A stretch of 64,000 nt of DNA from Zasmidium citrigriseum. Lineage: Eukaryota; Ascomycota; Dothideomycetes; Mycosphaerellales; Mycosphaerellaceae. The stretch spans positions 434,001 through 498,000 of the forward strand of contig NHNW01000033.1 in NCBI GenBank assembly GCA_002786025.1, written 5' to 3'. The translations under genes and the position numbers were made by a program. Every line of letters starts with the position of its first letter. Positions within the stretch are counted from its first letter, which is position 1. Shown here one piece after another: positions 45,416 through 56,135 of this stretch. The notes under the pieces were generated by a model. That model saw only the letters and a program-made list of their open reading frames with translations, had not been told where the DNA came from and ran no database searches.

Positions 45416-47016
45416 ATGTCAGACACATCAGCGAGAGGGATTTCTGCCCTCACCGGCTCTTTCTTGGGTCTCTCGGTTATAGCCCTGGGATTGCGTTTCG
45501 CGGCTCGATACCGAGCCAAGACCGCGGTCTTATTCGACGACTACCTCATGCTGGCTGCTCTTGTATGTGGTCTCGTTCTACTAGGCATTCTCATCTGTCC
45601 ACTATGCCCATTCCTCCCGCAAGAACCGACTGACCGATATGCGTCTTCCAGGTGTGTTTCATAGGAGCTGCAACATGCGTTTACCTGCGTACGTCCATTC
45701 CATACTGCCAAACTTGACTCAAAACATTCGCTGACCATCCTGAAAGTCGTGGACCTCAAAGCTATAGGTTACTCCTCGTTTGACTTCACAAAGGCAGAAG
45801 TGATCGCACGATATGACAGGATGGAGAAGGCAGGTCATGCTCTTACCGACAATCAAAGTCCCTCTACTAACAAAGGATCTCAGCTCAACACTTCACTCGC
45901 CTGTCTCGCGACCGGTGTCTTCGCTGCCACCAAATCCAGTGCTCTGATCTTCTACAAGCGAATCTTCGGCGTATCAGGACCGGGCAAACGTCTGCGCATC
46001 TTCAACGGACTCGTCAACGCTCTCATCGTCATCATTGTCCTCTGGTTCATTTCCTTTGAGTTCCTGACTATCTTCCAATGCAAAGGCCACTACGACGGGT
46101 TCTGGGATCCCAAGAAATACGCAGAGTACTGTACTGTGACATGGCCTTACCTTCTTGGCTTTACCATCTCAGATGTCATCCTTGACATCTTTGTTCTGGC
46201 ACTGCCTATTCCAAACGTAAGACTACCGCGAGCTAGGAGCTGTACGAAGAAACGAGACCATTCTGATACCGATCATAGATTTTGCATCTCCATACCACGG
46301 TGACAAAGAAGTTGTCGGTTCTGGCTATCTTCATGGTGGCTTGCGTGTATTAGATCCTATCCTCATCGCCGATGGAATGGCACTGACAGTGCTGCACAGG
46401 GCTCTCGGAGCTTCGATAGCACGACTGGTGGTTTATGCGAGAGTGTATACGAGTTTGTCTCTCCCTGATGAAGCGTTTGGGCTTTTTGATGCATTGCTGA
46501 CGATCCCCAGTGGGCGTCGATGCATTCAACCATTACGATTCGGAGAGTGAGTTCCCATCAACTCTAGGTCAACCCTAAAGGCTGTTCTGACGCAAGAATT
46601 CAGAAATTCTCACCCGGATTCTGTTCTACTACATCCTGGAATGCGGATGCTCAATCGTCGCCCTGAACATGCCATCGATCTGGCCCCTAATCAGCGGCGC
46701 CAGCCCCATCGATAAGGTCGTCCAGATGGCTCGCAGCATCCGATCTCTCACATCCACCGGTCGTTCCGATTCTCATGGAAGCAACGAAAACACCGCCAAT
46801 AGGAACGATTCTCACGATGCACAGATGATGAAAGGAAGCGAAGATTTCGGGGCCTCGATTGAATTGGGCCACATTCCGACATCAAGTGATGCTGAAAGAA
46901 GAAAAAGCGAGATCATAAGAGAGGACTCAGTCGAGGTCTATTCGATGACCAAGAGTTCGAGTGAGATATCGCCAGTGGAGAGAGGCTTCGCGGCTAGTTG
47001 TCGTGGAGGTTCGTAG
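45416..47016 (+). CDS. Fungal rhodopsin-fold integral membrane protein
   Basis: A multi-exon gene: 45416-45562, 45652-45688, 45747-46216, 46279-46346, 46400-46452, 46511-46546 and 46604-47016, giving 407 aa. A further 42-nt in-frame intron (45834-45875) is likely, because it ends in a perfect TACTAAC branch site and AAAG; that would give 393 aa. Seven spans are expected; typical family blocks are LRFAARYR, LFDDYLMLAAL, KSSALIFYKRIF, FQCKGHYDGFWD, SDVILDIFVLALPIPN and KKLSVLAIFMVAC. The cytoplasmic tail is polar and Ser-rich. No CFEM domain, so it is not a Pth11-type receptor. Function of the family is unknown (sensor or receptor suspected); members occur often next to secondary-metabolite genes. 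Confidence 0.8.
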
Positions 47017-47051
47017 CCCAGGACCCAAGCCCTGTGTTACCATCACGACCG

Positions 47052-48824
47052 CTAATACAATACCACTTCCTCTACGGCCCCCTGTCTCTTACCCTTAAAC
47101 ATCTCGCCATCCATGATCCCATGAACGTACGCATCCCCAACATGCACATACCCACCTTCTCCACCAGCAACACTACTATCCTTGCGAAGAACATGTGGCA
47201 AGTTTCCATAAAGCAGAGCCCAAACTTCATCACCAACTCGAGCGTCGGGAGGACCGATACCGATGTAGCCTTTCTGCGTGATGAAGAATGACTGATTCAT
47301 CATGGCGTCTCGGAGAGAATGGAAAGTGTGAGTATTTGCTCCGCTCAGTTGCCTCTCGATTGCTGCTACGTCCTCTGGACGAGCTCGACGGTCCTTGTAG
47401 TCGGGGGGTAACACAAGGTCACATATCAGAGTTCGGTAGAAAGCTTCCATGGGATCGACTGAGTCTCCTCCGATGTAGGAGACATCTGGGGGCTGAGTTT
47501 TCAGCCAGGCTGTAAACACGTGTTTAAACCTGCCGCCGATTCTTCGAGCCTCGTCGTTCCATTCGTCTTCGGTGATGTTTTCGTGATCAATAGACTGAGC
47601 AGGGGCCAGAATGGCAATACGATCCACTTGACAGCCCCGTAAAAGAAGGCCATTATTTTCGCAAAGAGTCGGCTCGATGTAGGCCTTTCCATCGCAGTGA
47701 AAGTGCTCCCATCGGCGGCAGTTGGTGAAGTATTCATGGGTCCGTTCAGCTGGGCTTTCCGGACGCATCCAATCGACTGCCCAGGATGGCAATCCGCATG
47801 TTGTCCTGGGCTCTCCATGACGACCGACAAGTGGAAGCAGACCACGATGCTCTCGTATGAGATCCAAGGTAGCCCGTTTGTAAAGCTCCACGACCGTAAG
47901 GCTGTAATCACAGAAAGGTATGCTCGGGAATGGCAGGTCATCGAACAGTCCCATCAATCCAAAAATCTTGTCCTTCGGTTCTTTGGTCTCACGACGTCGC
48001 CAGCGGAAAAATGTCCCAATTGGCGGCTCCCGGATTTGCAGGTTGGCTAGGGGTGTGCAGAAATGATTGAGCAGATGGCCAAGGTCGAAAGTCTGCGACC
48101 ATTGTTGGCAATACTCCCAGCTTCCTGTCATTTCCTTCGATATTCGTTTGAGCAGGTCGAAGGACACAGTCAGATGGCCCCATTGGAGGGTAGAATTGGT
48201 TGGGAGCTGGGCTTCTTGGACAGTCCAGATCCGGTCCCACCAATGTGCCCCTTTCCACGTTGCGAGAGGAGAGCCCATCATTGAAAGAATCGCTCTTCCC
48301 ATGCTCTTACGGGATTGATCACTGGATCTCCCTATTGAACTCGGGTCATTGGTTTCTGGGTCGAGTAGAGCCAATCTCTCGAACGCAGCCTCCACGTCCT
48401 CGGCCGCGAAGCCGCAGCCATCACCCTCTGTCGGCAACTCGCCGATCCATATGATGCCGCCCGCAGATTTGCGGTAAATCTGCTGCATGATGCTGACCTG
48501 TTGTGACTTTTCTTCCTCATTCTTCTGATCGATGCAGAGTTGATCGATCCAGATAGTACGATCCTGGTCTGGCTTTCGAAGCTGGCGCAAGGCTTCGAAG
48601 AGGCTTTTTGTGACAAATTTGTCCAGTCCATCCTGAGCTATGGGTTTCTCGGCCTCCGTTTCGCCCCAACAATATGACAGCGTTTCGTAAGGTATATCGT
48701 GGTCCAGGAGAACCGACTGGCTGCTGCATTTGATCGGGTCGTCCGCCTTCCCAGCCTGGAGCCGGAGGAGGACGATTGACAGTGTCGGCGAAGGACTTGA
48801 AGAAAGCCGTGTGTTGTCAGACAT
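47052..48824 (-). CDS. Heterokaryon incompatibility (HET) domain protein
   Basis: An intronless 590-aa HET protein. Blocks present: YETLSYCWGE, RTIWIDQLCIDQKN with QVSIMQQIYRKSAGGIIWIGE (split here by me) and WWDRIWTVQEAQL. The C-terminal half has the usual KDKIFGLMGL, LPSWAVDW and a final region RVGDEVWALLYG typical of HET family ends. The ATG at 48824 has the better start context than that at 48836. It ends 35 bases from the rhodopsin-fold gene's stop, tail to tail. Likely role: allorecognition or stress-induced cell death. Unrelated in sequence detail to the other HET gene at 15900. Confidence 0.92.
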   Translation of the reverse strand: MSDNTRLSSSPSPTLSIVLLRLQAGKADDPIKCSSQSVLLDHDIPYETLSYCWGETEAEKPIAQDGLDKFVTKSLFEALRQLRKPDQDRTIWIDQLCIDQKNEEEKSQQVSIMQQIYRKSAGGIIWIGELPTEGDGCGFAAEDVEAAFERLALLDPETNDPSSIGRSSDQSRKSMGRAILSMMGSPLATWKGAHWWDRIWTVQEAQLPTNSTLQWGHLTVSFDLLKRISKEMTGSWEYCQQWSQTFDLGHLLNHFCTPLANLQIREPPIGTFFRWRRRETKEPKDKIFGLMGLFDDLPFPSIPFCDYSLTVVELYKRATLDLIREHRGLLPLVGRHGEPRTTCGLPSWAVDWMRPESPAERTHEYFTNCRRWEHFHCDGKAYIEPTLCENNGLLLRGCQVDRIAILAPAQSIDHENITEDEWNDEARRIGGRFKHVFTAWLKTQPPDVSYIGGDSVDPMEAFYRTLICDLVLPPDYKDRRARPEDVAAIERQLSGANTHTFHSLRDAMMNQSFFITQKGYIGIGPPDARVGDEVWALLYGNLPHVLRKDSSVAGGEGGYVHVGDAYVHGIMDGEMFKGKRQGAVEEVVLY

Positions 48825-49281
48825 TTTGGCCGTCATGAGAGCTGTAAAGGAAGTCGTTCAAGCCAGCACTTAGAGATTCACCGGTTTCGGTGCTCTCGTT
48901 TGGCCAGTCGCTATGTGAAGGTTTGACAGAGCATGGTAAGTAGCGCTGCAAGCCTGATAACCTTTGCAAGTTCTGCGCCGCTACGCTCGACGCAAAGTCT
49001 ATTATTATAACATACTGCTGTAGCTGAACAGTCTCCGGGCTGTCTGTGGGCAAGGTCGCTTAGCTGCCAAGGACGCCTCGCAGCATGCACGTTGCCCCCG
49101 CAGTGCCGGCGCGTATATATAGCCGGGCGGCCTCTCGTGCGGGTCAAACTTGTCTTCATGTGATACTTGTCCCAGAACCATCAGCTTTGGTCGTATCCGA
49201 GGGCATTGTCATCACAACCTGTCTATGAATGGTCGTTTTCCAACACAGGAGACCAGCGGCAACAAGGCTGAGCCTGCCATT
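48825..49281. promoter_or_regulatory. HET promoter region with TATA run
   Basis: These 457 bases separate two same-strand genes. A TATATATA run at 49113-49121 could be the HET core promoter, about 290 bases upstream of its ATG. No gene seen. Confidence 0.4.
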
Positions 49282-51223
49282 TTATCGCTTCGCAACCTGT
49301 ACAAGCTCATCCGTGGAGCAATCCACCTTTAAGTGATCCGCACGGAACTCGTCGACCTTCACCGAGCGGAACTTGCGAGCAGGCACCTTCTGTTCAAACA
49401 GCACATCCAGCTCACCAGCACTTAGGCCTTTCGTCTCCGGCAGACGATAGTATGTCCATACCCACGAAAGCAAAGCAAAACCACACCAGACAAAACCGCC
49501 CTTGCCACGCAGATTCCAGGCCGTGGGGTTCAAGATAGGATTGTTCAGAAAATTGGCAGCAATGCTCGCAATATTGAAGCAGTTCCTCGCCAGAGCCACA
49601 GTCTTGATCCGGAGTCGAGTTGACGGCATCTCGGCTACCAAGAGGTAGCAGACTGGACCTATGGTGATGCCGTACGCGAAAGTAAAGATGAACATCAAAG
49701 CACCCGTTGCGTAGGCGATGGCTTCCGAGGACTTAGGGATCCCCATGAAGCCGACGATGATTAGGATAGCGAACATCGTGAAAAGCCCCCATAGGTAGAG
49801 AGATCTTCGGCCCACGACTTGAAGGATCCACCAGGCTGCGATTGTGCCGGCTAAGCCCATCAGGTTGTGACCGATTCCGAGATCAAATGACTGGATGGGA
49901 TCGAGGCCAGCTTGCTCCATGAAGTAGGTGACGTTCGAGCCGAACCTACAAGACCGTCAATGATTGACTTGGCAGGGCGAATCCGGCGATTGCTTACCAT
50001 GTACCGCAGGTGACCTGAATGATCCAGCACAGACAAGCGATCTCGGTACGTCTCAAGTCACTGCCCTTGAAGCACTCCTTGTATGATGTCCCAGTACTGA
50101 CAGCCTTTTCGTGGGCGTTCGTGTGGATGATCATAGCAACGTTGCGATCGACATCGTAGTCGGTGTTGGCTTTCGAGACAAGGCTCTGCAATGACTTCTT
50201 GGCTTCATCGATCCGGTCGTGACGGACCAGCCACCACGGGGACTGTAGACATAATCAGCTGGTTGAGACACATGCCGTTGTCTGTGTCGACCTACTTCAG
50301 GGGCTAAGAGAACACCGATCATGATTGGAATTGGCCATGCCCATTGAGTTGCATAGGGTATACGCCAACCCCATTGGTCGGTTCTGTGTAGTAAGCCTCG
50401 CAACACGCCAGTTGATATAGTTTGACCTATCACCCACTTTCGATGCCGATGTCAGTTTTTCATCAAAGAAAGGTTGTATGACGATCTAAACGTTCAATTG
50501 GAGAGCGACTTACGCAAGCGTTGTTACAGGTCGTCAGGACTGGCCTCAACACTGGCGGGGCGATGTCTGCAGCGTATGTCGTTGTCAACGTCTGAAACGC
50601 ACCCCAAGGCAAGCCACACAGTATTTCGCCCGCGAACAACATGCCAATGTTTTGAGCAAAGAACATCATGAAGATGACCACGATCTGGAAGGGACCAGTC
50701 AGCGCGTCTCATTTTGCTTAGGAGCCAAGAGACTCACCATCATCACCAACGCACCAAGCATTGTCTTCCTATATCCATAGCGCTCGGCAAGAACGCCCGC
50801 AACCCAAAGACCAATGATCTCACCAACCTGAACACCGTTCTGCAGACCTGACTGCCAGGAGGCTGTCAACTGGTATGTGCCATCACCAACAGGCTCTCCA
50901 AATCTCTTTTGAAACGACGGGTAACCAAAGAAGCCTCCAAGGAGAGCTGTGTCGTAGCCTTCCATGATGAGCGATAGAGACAAGACAAAAGAGAACATCG
51001 TAGCTTTGGGATACATCCGAATGGCTTGTTTGAAGCTCATCTTCTTTTCGAACTCGGTGGCTACATGGGCGTCTTGGGTGACTTCGCCTATGTTCTTGAT
51101 GCTGTCGGCCATCTTCTCCAGAACGACATCGTCCAGTCGAATTGCGTTGCCATCATTGGTTGGTGAGAGGACTCTTTCAATAATGTTGCCGGTGTTCAAA
51201 GCTTCTTTCTCCTTGGACGCCAT
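49282..51223 (-). CDS. MFS alpha-glucoside (maltose-type) permease
   Basis: A 568-aa sugar porter from exons 50738-51223, 50514-50684, 50296-50436, 49998-50242 and 49282-49945. The N-terminal cytosolic part is about 75 residues long, as in yeast maltose permeases. Marks: MYPKATMFSFVLS then MEGYDTALLGGFFG in span 1, AERYGYRKT, ILCGLPWGAFQTL, NACWVIGQ, SPWWLVRHDR, VVGRRSLYL and LPETKGLSAGELD. These are the pattern of alpha-glucoside:proton symporters rather than hexose carriers. Divergent from a GH31 gene (410 bases), whose enzyme would split the imported sugar. Which alpha-glucoside is carried is not clear. Confidence 0.9.
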
Positions 51224-51633
51224 CTTGAAGGTCGATGCTATGCAGACGTTAGTTGAGCAGTGGATGAAGGAGGTGAAGTGTAACAGGCAAAGAGTACGCC
51301 AATGTACCCCAGATCCTAGTTTAAAGGCACTGCGACTCTCGCAGCTACCCCGTGCGGAGGTGTAAAGGATTGAACGGCAAGTCAAGTCTTGATGGAACGT
51401 TGCAGATGTTCCTCCACATGATCCTTCCACGAGGATTTGGAGATGCCGGTGCCGACCTGCACCTTCTCTTGACGAAGCTTCACCGCCGATCTCGCCGCGC
51501 AGACTACCACTTCCGTTGAGCTTCAATCGCCTGCCGTCGCCACCTGGAGCAGTACGCTTGTATCTGTTTACTTGGCGGCTCCGAGACGTAACCTTGCGGT
51601 GTACTGCCACGACTTGACGAAATACTGTTCACG
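51224..51633. promoter_or_regulatory. Bidirectional promoter, alpha-glucoside permease and GH31
   Basis: These 410 bases lie between divergent starts and probably co-regulate uptake and hydrolysis. CGGAGG/CCGAG motifs occur (about 51353-51359 and 51580-51586), possible Zn2Cys6 sites; this is inference. Confidence 0.5.
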
Positions 51634-54066
51634 ATGGCAATACGAACGAACTCACCGCCATCAGGCATCGTTGGCGGAGCGAAAGACCAGCACTATCGCT
51701 TCATAGTGCTCGGCGATGGCCTACTTCGCGTAGAATGGGCACCAGACTGCATATTCGAGGATCGTCCTTCTGCCTTTGCCGCCTGCCGTGAACAAGCCAA
51801 CATCTCAAATTACACTGTTAAAGAGACAGAAAATCAACTGGAGATCATCACCTCTCGCTTTCACCTCACATACAACAAGCAAGAGTTCGCAGCCTACGGA
51901 CTCTACGCTCTGGTCTTCGGCTTCACACGAAGCCTCTGGCGATTCAAGGAAGAAGGCCAGCCCAACCTTGGAGGTACATACCGCACGTTGGACAACTACG
52001 ACGGCCGGATCAATCGCGAAAATGGGCAGGACATCCCACTCGAAGAAGGCGTCATCTCTCGCAAAGGCTATGCTCTATTGGATGATTCGCGCTCTATGCT
52101 CTTCAGCGAAGATGGCTTCGTAGCCTCGCGACGGCCTGGCTCGAATCGTATCGACTGCTATCTTTTCGCTTATGGACACGACTACCGTGAGGCTATAAAG
52201 GCTCTCTACAGTATATCTGGTCTGCCTCCAGTACTACCACGGTGGACCCTTGGAAATTGGTGGAGTCGATACTATGATTATACGACGGAGTCGTATCTTG
52301 CTCTGATGGATCGATTTAGAGATGAGGGCATACCGCTTTCGGTGGCAGTGCTTGACATGGACTGGCATCTCGTCGACGATCCAAGAGTAATTGAAGCAGG
52401 GCAGACGGGATGGACAGGCTACACCTGGAACAAGAAGCTGTTTCCTGACCCGCCAAAGTTTTTGCAAGAGCTTCATCAACGAGAGCTAAAGGTGACATTG
52501 AACGATCATCCGGCGGATGGTATTCACAGCTACGAGGATAAATATGAGGAGGTCGCCAAGTTTTTGAAGCACGATACTTCCAACGGTGCACCGATTCCGT
52601 TCGATGCAGTCAATAGAGACTATCTGAAAGCCTACTTCGACATTGTACTCCACTCATTGGAAAAAGACGGCTGCGACTTTTGGTGGATTGACTGGCAACA
52701 AGGCCCCTTCTCGCTCTTTAAGGACGTTGATCCCTTATGGGTACTCAACCACTTCCACTTCCTCCACAACAAACAGGTCACATCCGACTCAGAACCCATC
52801 ATCTTCTCTCGATACGCCGGCCCAGGAAGTCATCGTTACCCCGTAGGCTTCTCTGGAGACACATACACCACCTGGGCGAGTCTTGACTTTCAGCCGCAAT
52901 TCACAGCCATGGCGTCCAACATCGGCTATGGCTGGTGGAGCCACGACATTGGTGGCCACATGCTCGGAGTCAAAGATGACGAGTTGATCGTACGTTGGAT
53001 CCAATTCGGTGTCTTCTCACCTATCATGCGTCTTCACTCGACGAAGAATCGATGGGTTACGAAAGAGCCTTGGAGAATGTTGCCACAGCCACGAGCCATC
53101 TTTACCGAGTTTCTTCGACTACGGCATCGATTGATTCCATACCTCCAGGCGATGAACCATCGAGCGGCAGTTGGAGGCGAACCACTTGTTCAGCCGATGT
53201 ACTGGGAGTACCCTGAGAGTGATGAAGCTTATCAAGTGCCGAATCAATACTTCTTTGGCCCAAGCATGATCGTCATGCCCATCACAACGCCGCAGGACAA
53301 GGCTCTTGGTCTCGGTAAAGTCAAGGGGTGGCTACCGCCTGGCAGATACGTTGACTTCTTTACCGGGATCACATACTCAGGAGGAAGCAACATGTGGTTC
53401 AGCCGACACCTCGATCACTGTCCCGTTTTGCTTTCTGCAGGGTCAATCGTTCCTCTCGATGGAGCTCTCGAGCCGGAGAACGGAGGCAACAGACCTGACA
53501 CCTTCGAAATCGTTATCGTGCCTGGTGCTGACGGGTCCTTTGACATTCTCGAAGAACCTCAACGGTACCCGAACAACTCAGGAGAGCAAGCCGAGTGGGA
53601 TTGCATCCCAATCAAGTTCATCCACAAACCAGGAACAATTCACATCGGACCAGCCAAACTATCCAAAGAGAACGATCCAACATCGCGTTCCTGGTCCATC
53701 CGTCTCCTGGGAATCAAAATCCCATTCAAAATAGCAGCAACTGCCGACGGTCTCCAATTTGACCCCGATGTCACGCAGGAAAGCAACGGTGTCTTGATCG
53801 ATCTCGGCAAGCATGCACTAACGAAAGCCATATCCGTCGGACTGGGTACCAAGCTGAAGACTATGTGGAGAAGGCACATGGAAATCATTGAAGAAGTGAT
53901 TCGGGATGCGCAGATTGAGTATGATGTGAAGGATAAAGTATGGGCTGTCGTGGGTGATGAGTCGTTGACGGCGGCGGAGAAGTTGGTAAGGCTGCAGACG
54001 GTGGAGATGAGTGAGACTTTAAGGTTAGTGTTGATTGAGTATTTGTCTGCAGTTGTAGATGAGTAG
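51634..54066 (+). CDS. Intracellular GH31 alpha-glucosidase-type enzyme
   Basis: An intronless 810-aa GH31 hydrolase. There is no signal peptide, so it should work in the cytosol on imported alpha-glucosides or alpha-xylosides. The predicted nucleophile is D353 in FWWIDWQQG and the acid/base D409 in GFSGDTYTTW. The substrate-pocket blocks are WSRYYDYT, LDMDWHL and WWSHDIGGHM. The usual fungal alpha-glucosidase and xylosidase signature is WIDMNE; the form here is a less common subgroup, so specificity should not be taken from well-known enzymes. After the barrel come beta-sandwich domains and a helical C-terminal tail of about 70 residues. Its partner is the divergent permease. Confidence 0.92.
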   Translation: MAIRTNSPPSGIVGGAKDQHYRFIVLGDGLLRVEWAPDCIFEDRPSAFAACREQANISNYTVKETENQLEIITSRFHLTYNKQEFAAYGLYALVFGFTRSLWRFKEEGQPNLGGTYRTLDNYDGRINRENGQDIPLEEGVISRKGYALLDDSRSMLFSEDGFVASRRPGSNRIDCYLFAYGHDYREAIKALYSISGLPPVLPRWTLGNWWSRYYDYTTESYLALMDRFRDEGIPLSVAVLDMDWHLVDDPRVIEAGQTGWTGYTWNKKLFPDPPKFLQELHQRELKVTLNDHPADGIHSYEDKYEEVAKFLKHDTSNGAPIPFDAVNRDYLKAYFDIVLHSLEKDGCDFWWIDWQQGPFSLFKDVDPLWVLNHFHFLHNKQVTSDSEPIIFSRYAGPGSHRYPVGFSGDTYTTWASLDFQPQFTAMASNIGYGWWSHDIGGHMLGVKDDELIVRWIQFGVFSPIMRLHSTKNRWVTKEPWRMLPQPRAIFTEFLRLRHRLIPYLQAMNHRAAVGGEPLVQPMYWEYPESDEAYQVPNQYFFGPSMIVMPITTPQDKALGLGKVKGWLPPGRYVDFFTGITYSGGSNMWFSRHLDHCPVLLSAGSIVPLDGALEPENGGNRPDTFEIVIVPGADGSFDILEEPQRYPNNSGEQAEWDCIPIKFIHKPGTIHIGPAKLSKENDPTSRSWSIRLLGIKIPFKIAATADGLQFDPDVTQESNGVLIDLGKHALTKAISVGLGTKLKTMWRRHMEIIEEVIRDAQIEYDVKDKVWAVVGDESLTAAEKLVRLQTVEMSETLRLVLIEYLSAVVDE

Positions 54067-54455
54067 ACTCTATGGACAGACAGTTAACAGAGAGGTTTAC
54101 AAATGTTGACATCTGACTTTTTGCCGGGTAATCGAATCTTAAGGAAGGAGAAAACAGGACGAATGCCATTGGAATCGGAAGCAGAGATTCATGACAACTT
54201 CGACGACCTTGGTTTGATCGGAGTGGAAGATGGAAAAGGAGAGCCCCTTCCCTCCCCTCGGCGCCCGGAACAAAGTTCCCCCGAGCTGCGACTTCACCTC
54301 GCCAAAGGAACACAGCATCCACTTACCGACATGCAGCTAGACAACTTCAAGTCACACAAGCCGTCGATCCGGACATTTTCCCGAGCAATGCATCCTGCAA
54401 CCGCAGATTTCTCATCTCTCCTCTCTTTTCTCCCCAGATCTTTCACCCCGCAAAG
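54067..54455. other. Intergenic, no gene seen
   Basis: These 389 bases hold the 3' end of the GH31 gene and the promoter and C/T-rich leader of the transporter at 54456. Confidence 0.45.
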
Positions 54456-56091
54456 ATGGAGGGCGCCGAGAGCAAAGACGAAAGCTTGACTTTCAATCAA
54501 GACATCGAGACGGCCTCGTCGCAGGAGAAAGGTCAGCATGCGGTGCATGAGGAAGGTGTCACGGGACAATATGATGGGAGAGGCACGGCGGCTGAGAGGA
54601 GGTTGCTGTTCAAGCAAGACCTGAGAATCGTGCCGCTGTCGGCTTTCATCTATCTACTCTGCTCGCTGGACAGAAGCAACATTGGTAATGCGAAGGTCTT
54701 GAATGAGGATACCGGCAACGACGTCCGTACTGACCCCAAACAAGACTACTTGCGAGCAGGTGCTGACTGATCTGACAAGCTCCTAACCGAGACGAACATG
54801 ACAAACTACCAATACACCATCGCTCTCATGGTGTTCCTAATCGCCTACGCCGTCTTCGAAGTTCCCTCGAACTACATGCTCAAGCGTCTCAGTCCGAGCA
54901 CTTGGATCGCATTCCTCATGGTCGCCTGGGGTGCTCTGACTATGGGCTTGGGTGGGACGCATTCGTATGGGTCTGTCACGGCTGTGAGATTCCTGTTGGG
55001 GGCTTTTGAGGCTGGGTTGTTTCCTGGGCTTGTTTGTGAGTGTCTCGTTCAGGTCGAAGGGGAAGCTTTTGTCTGACTGATTCTAGACTTCCTGACATTC
55101 TGGTACCGTATGGAAGAACGTTCAATTCGAGTCGCTTTGATTCTGGCCTCTGCGACTCTTGCTGGTGCCTTCGGAGGTGCTATCGCATACGGAGTTGGGC
55201 ACATGAATGGCACGAGTGGTCTTTCGGCTTGGAGATGGCTGCTCATTCTCGAAGGACTGCCCTCGATACTCTCCGGCTTCGTGGTATACTTTATCCTTCC
55301 AGACTATCCCGAGACTGCGAAATGGCTGTCTGATGACGAGAGAAGCCTGGCAGCTGAGAGGCTGAAGGTTGAGGGTTCCCATGGACATACTGATCATATG
55401 ACCTGGAAAGATGCGAAAGAGACATTGACGGATTGGAGGCTGTACGGCCACTATGCCGTCTACTTTGGCATCTCAGCACCTTTCTCCTCTTTATCGCTGT
55501 TTACTCCGACGATTACTGCTGGACTTGGATACAGCGGTCTTCGAGCCCAACTGATGGTAAGACCCTCCCTGAACTTCAAGCAACAGAAAGCTGATATACG
55601 CCGTGTAGACCGTCCCACCCTACGCCGTAGCCTACGTCGTGACCCTCGCCGTCTCCTACTCCGCCGACCACTTCGACCGGCGCGGCCTCCACAGCGCCAT
55701 CTTCGCCACAATCGGCGCAATCGGCTTCCTCGCCTCCGCCGTCCTCCCCCCAGACGCCTACGCCCACCGCTACGGCTGTCTGATCGTCGCCGCCTCCGGA
55801 GCTTTCGCCTGCATCCCTCCTTTGCTCGGCTGGCTGAGCAGTAACTTGTTCAGCACGGCGAGCATTGCTCTCGCTATTGCACTGAATATCTCGACTGGAG
55901 CGCCGGGACAGATTTTGGGTGTGTGGATTTATAAGGCTGATGAGAAGGAGAGGGGGTATCCGACGGGGCATTGGACGAATGCGGGGTTGTTGTTTTTTGT
56001 TGCTGCCGGATGCGCGGTGCTGGTGCTCTACTATCGCATGAAGAATCAGGCTATTAGAAAGAGTGGAGGTGGAAGGCTTTATAAGTATTGA
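54456..56091 (+). CDS. MFS transporter of the allantoate permease (anion:cation symporter) family
   Basis: A 491-aa transporter from exons 54456-54722, 54780-55035, 55087-55556 and 55609-56091. Family marks: a charged N-terminus, LLCSLDRSNIGNAK in span 1, MTNYQYTIALMVF, FEVPSNYMLKR, RFLLGAFEAGLFPG and FWYRMEERS, then LPDYPETAKWLS after span 6. These are the Dal5/Tna1/nicotinate and vitamin carrier type. The first donor (GTCCGT) is weak but is needed to join the conserved parts. Natural substrates in this family are small organic anions or vitamins. It stands between the alpha-glucoside pair and the wall-protein gene; no pathway link is clear. Confidence 0.88.
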
Positions 56092-56135
56092 GAGGCAGAT
56101 AGACAATAAAACATGATTCAATTACAATCTCTGTA

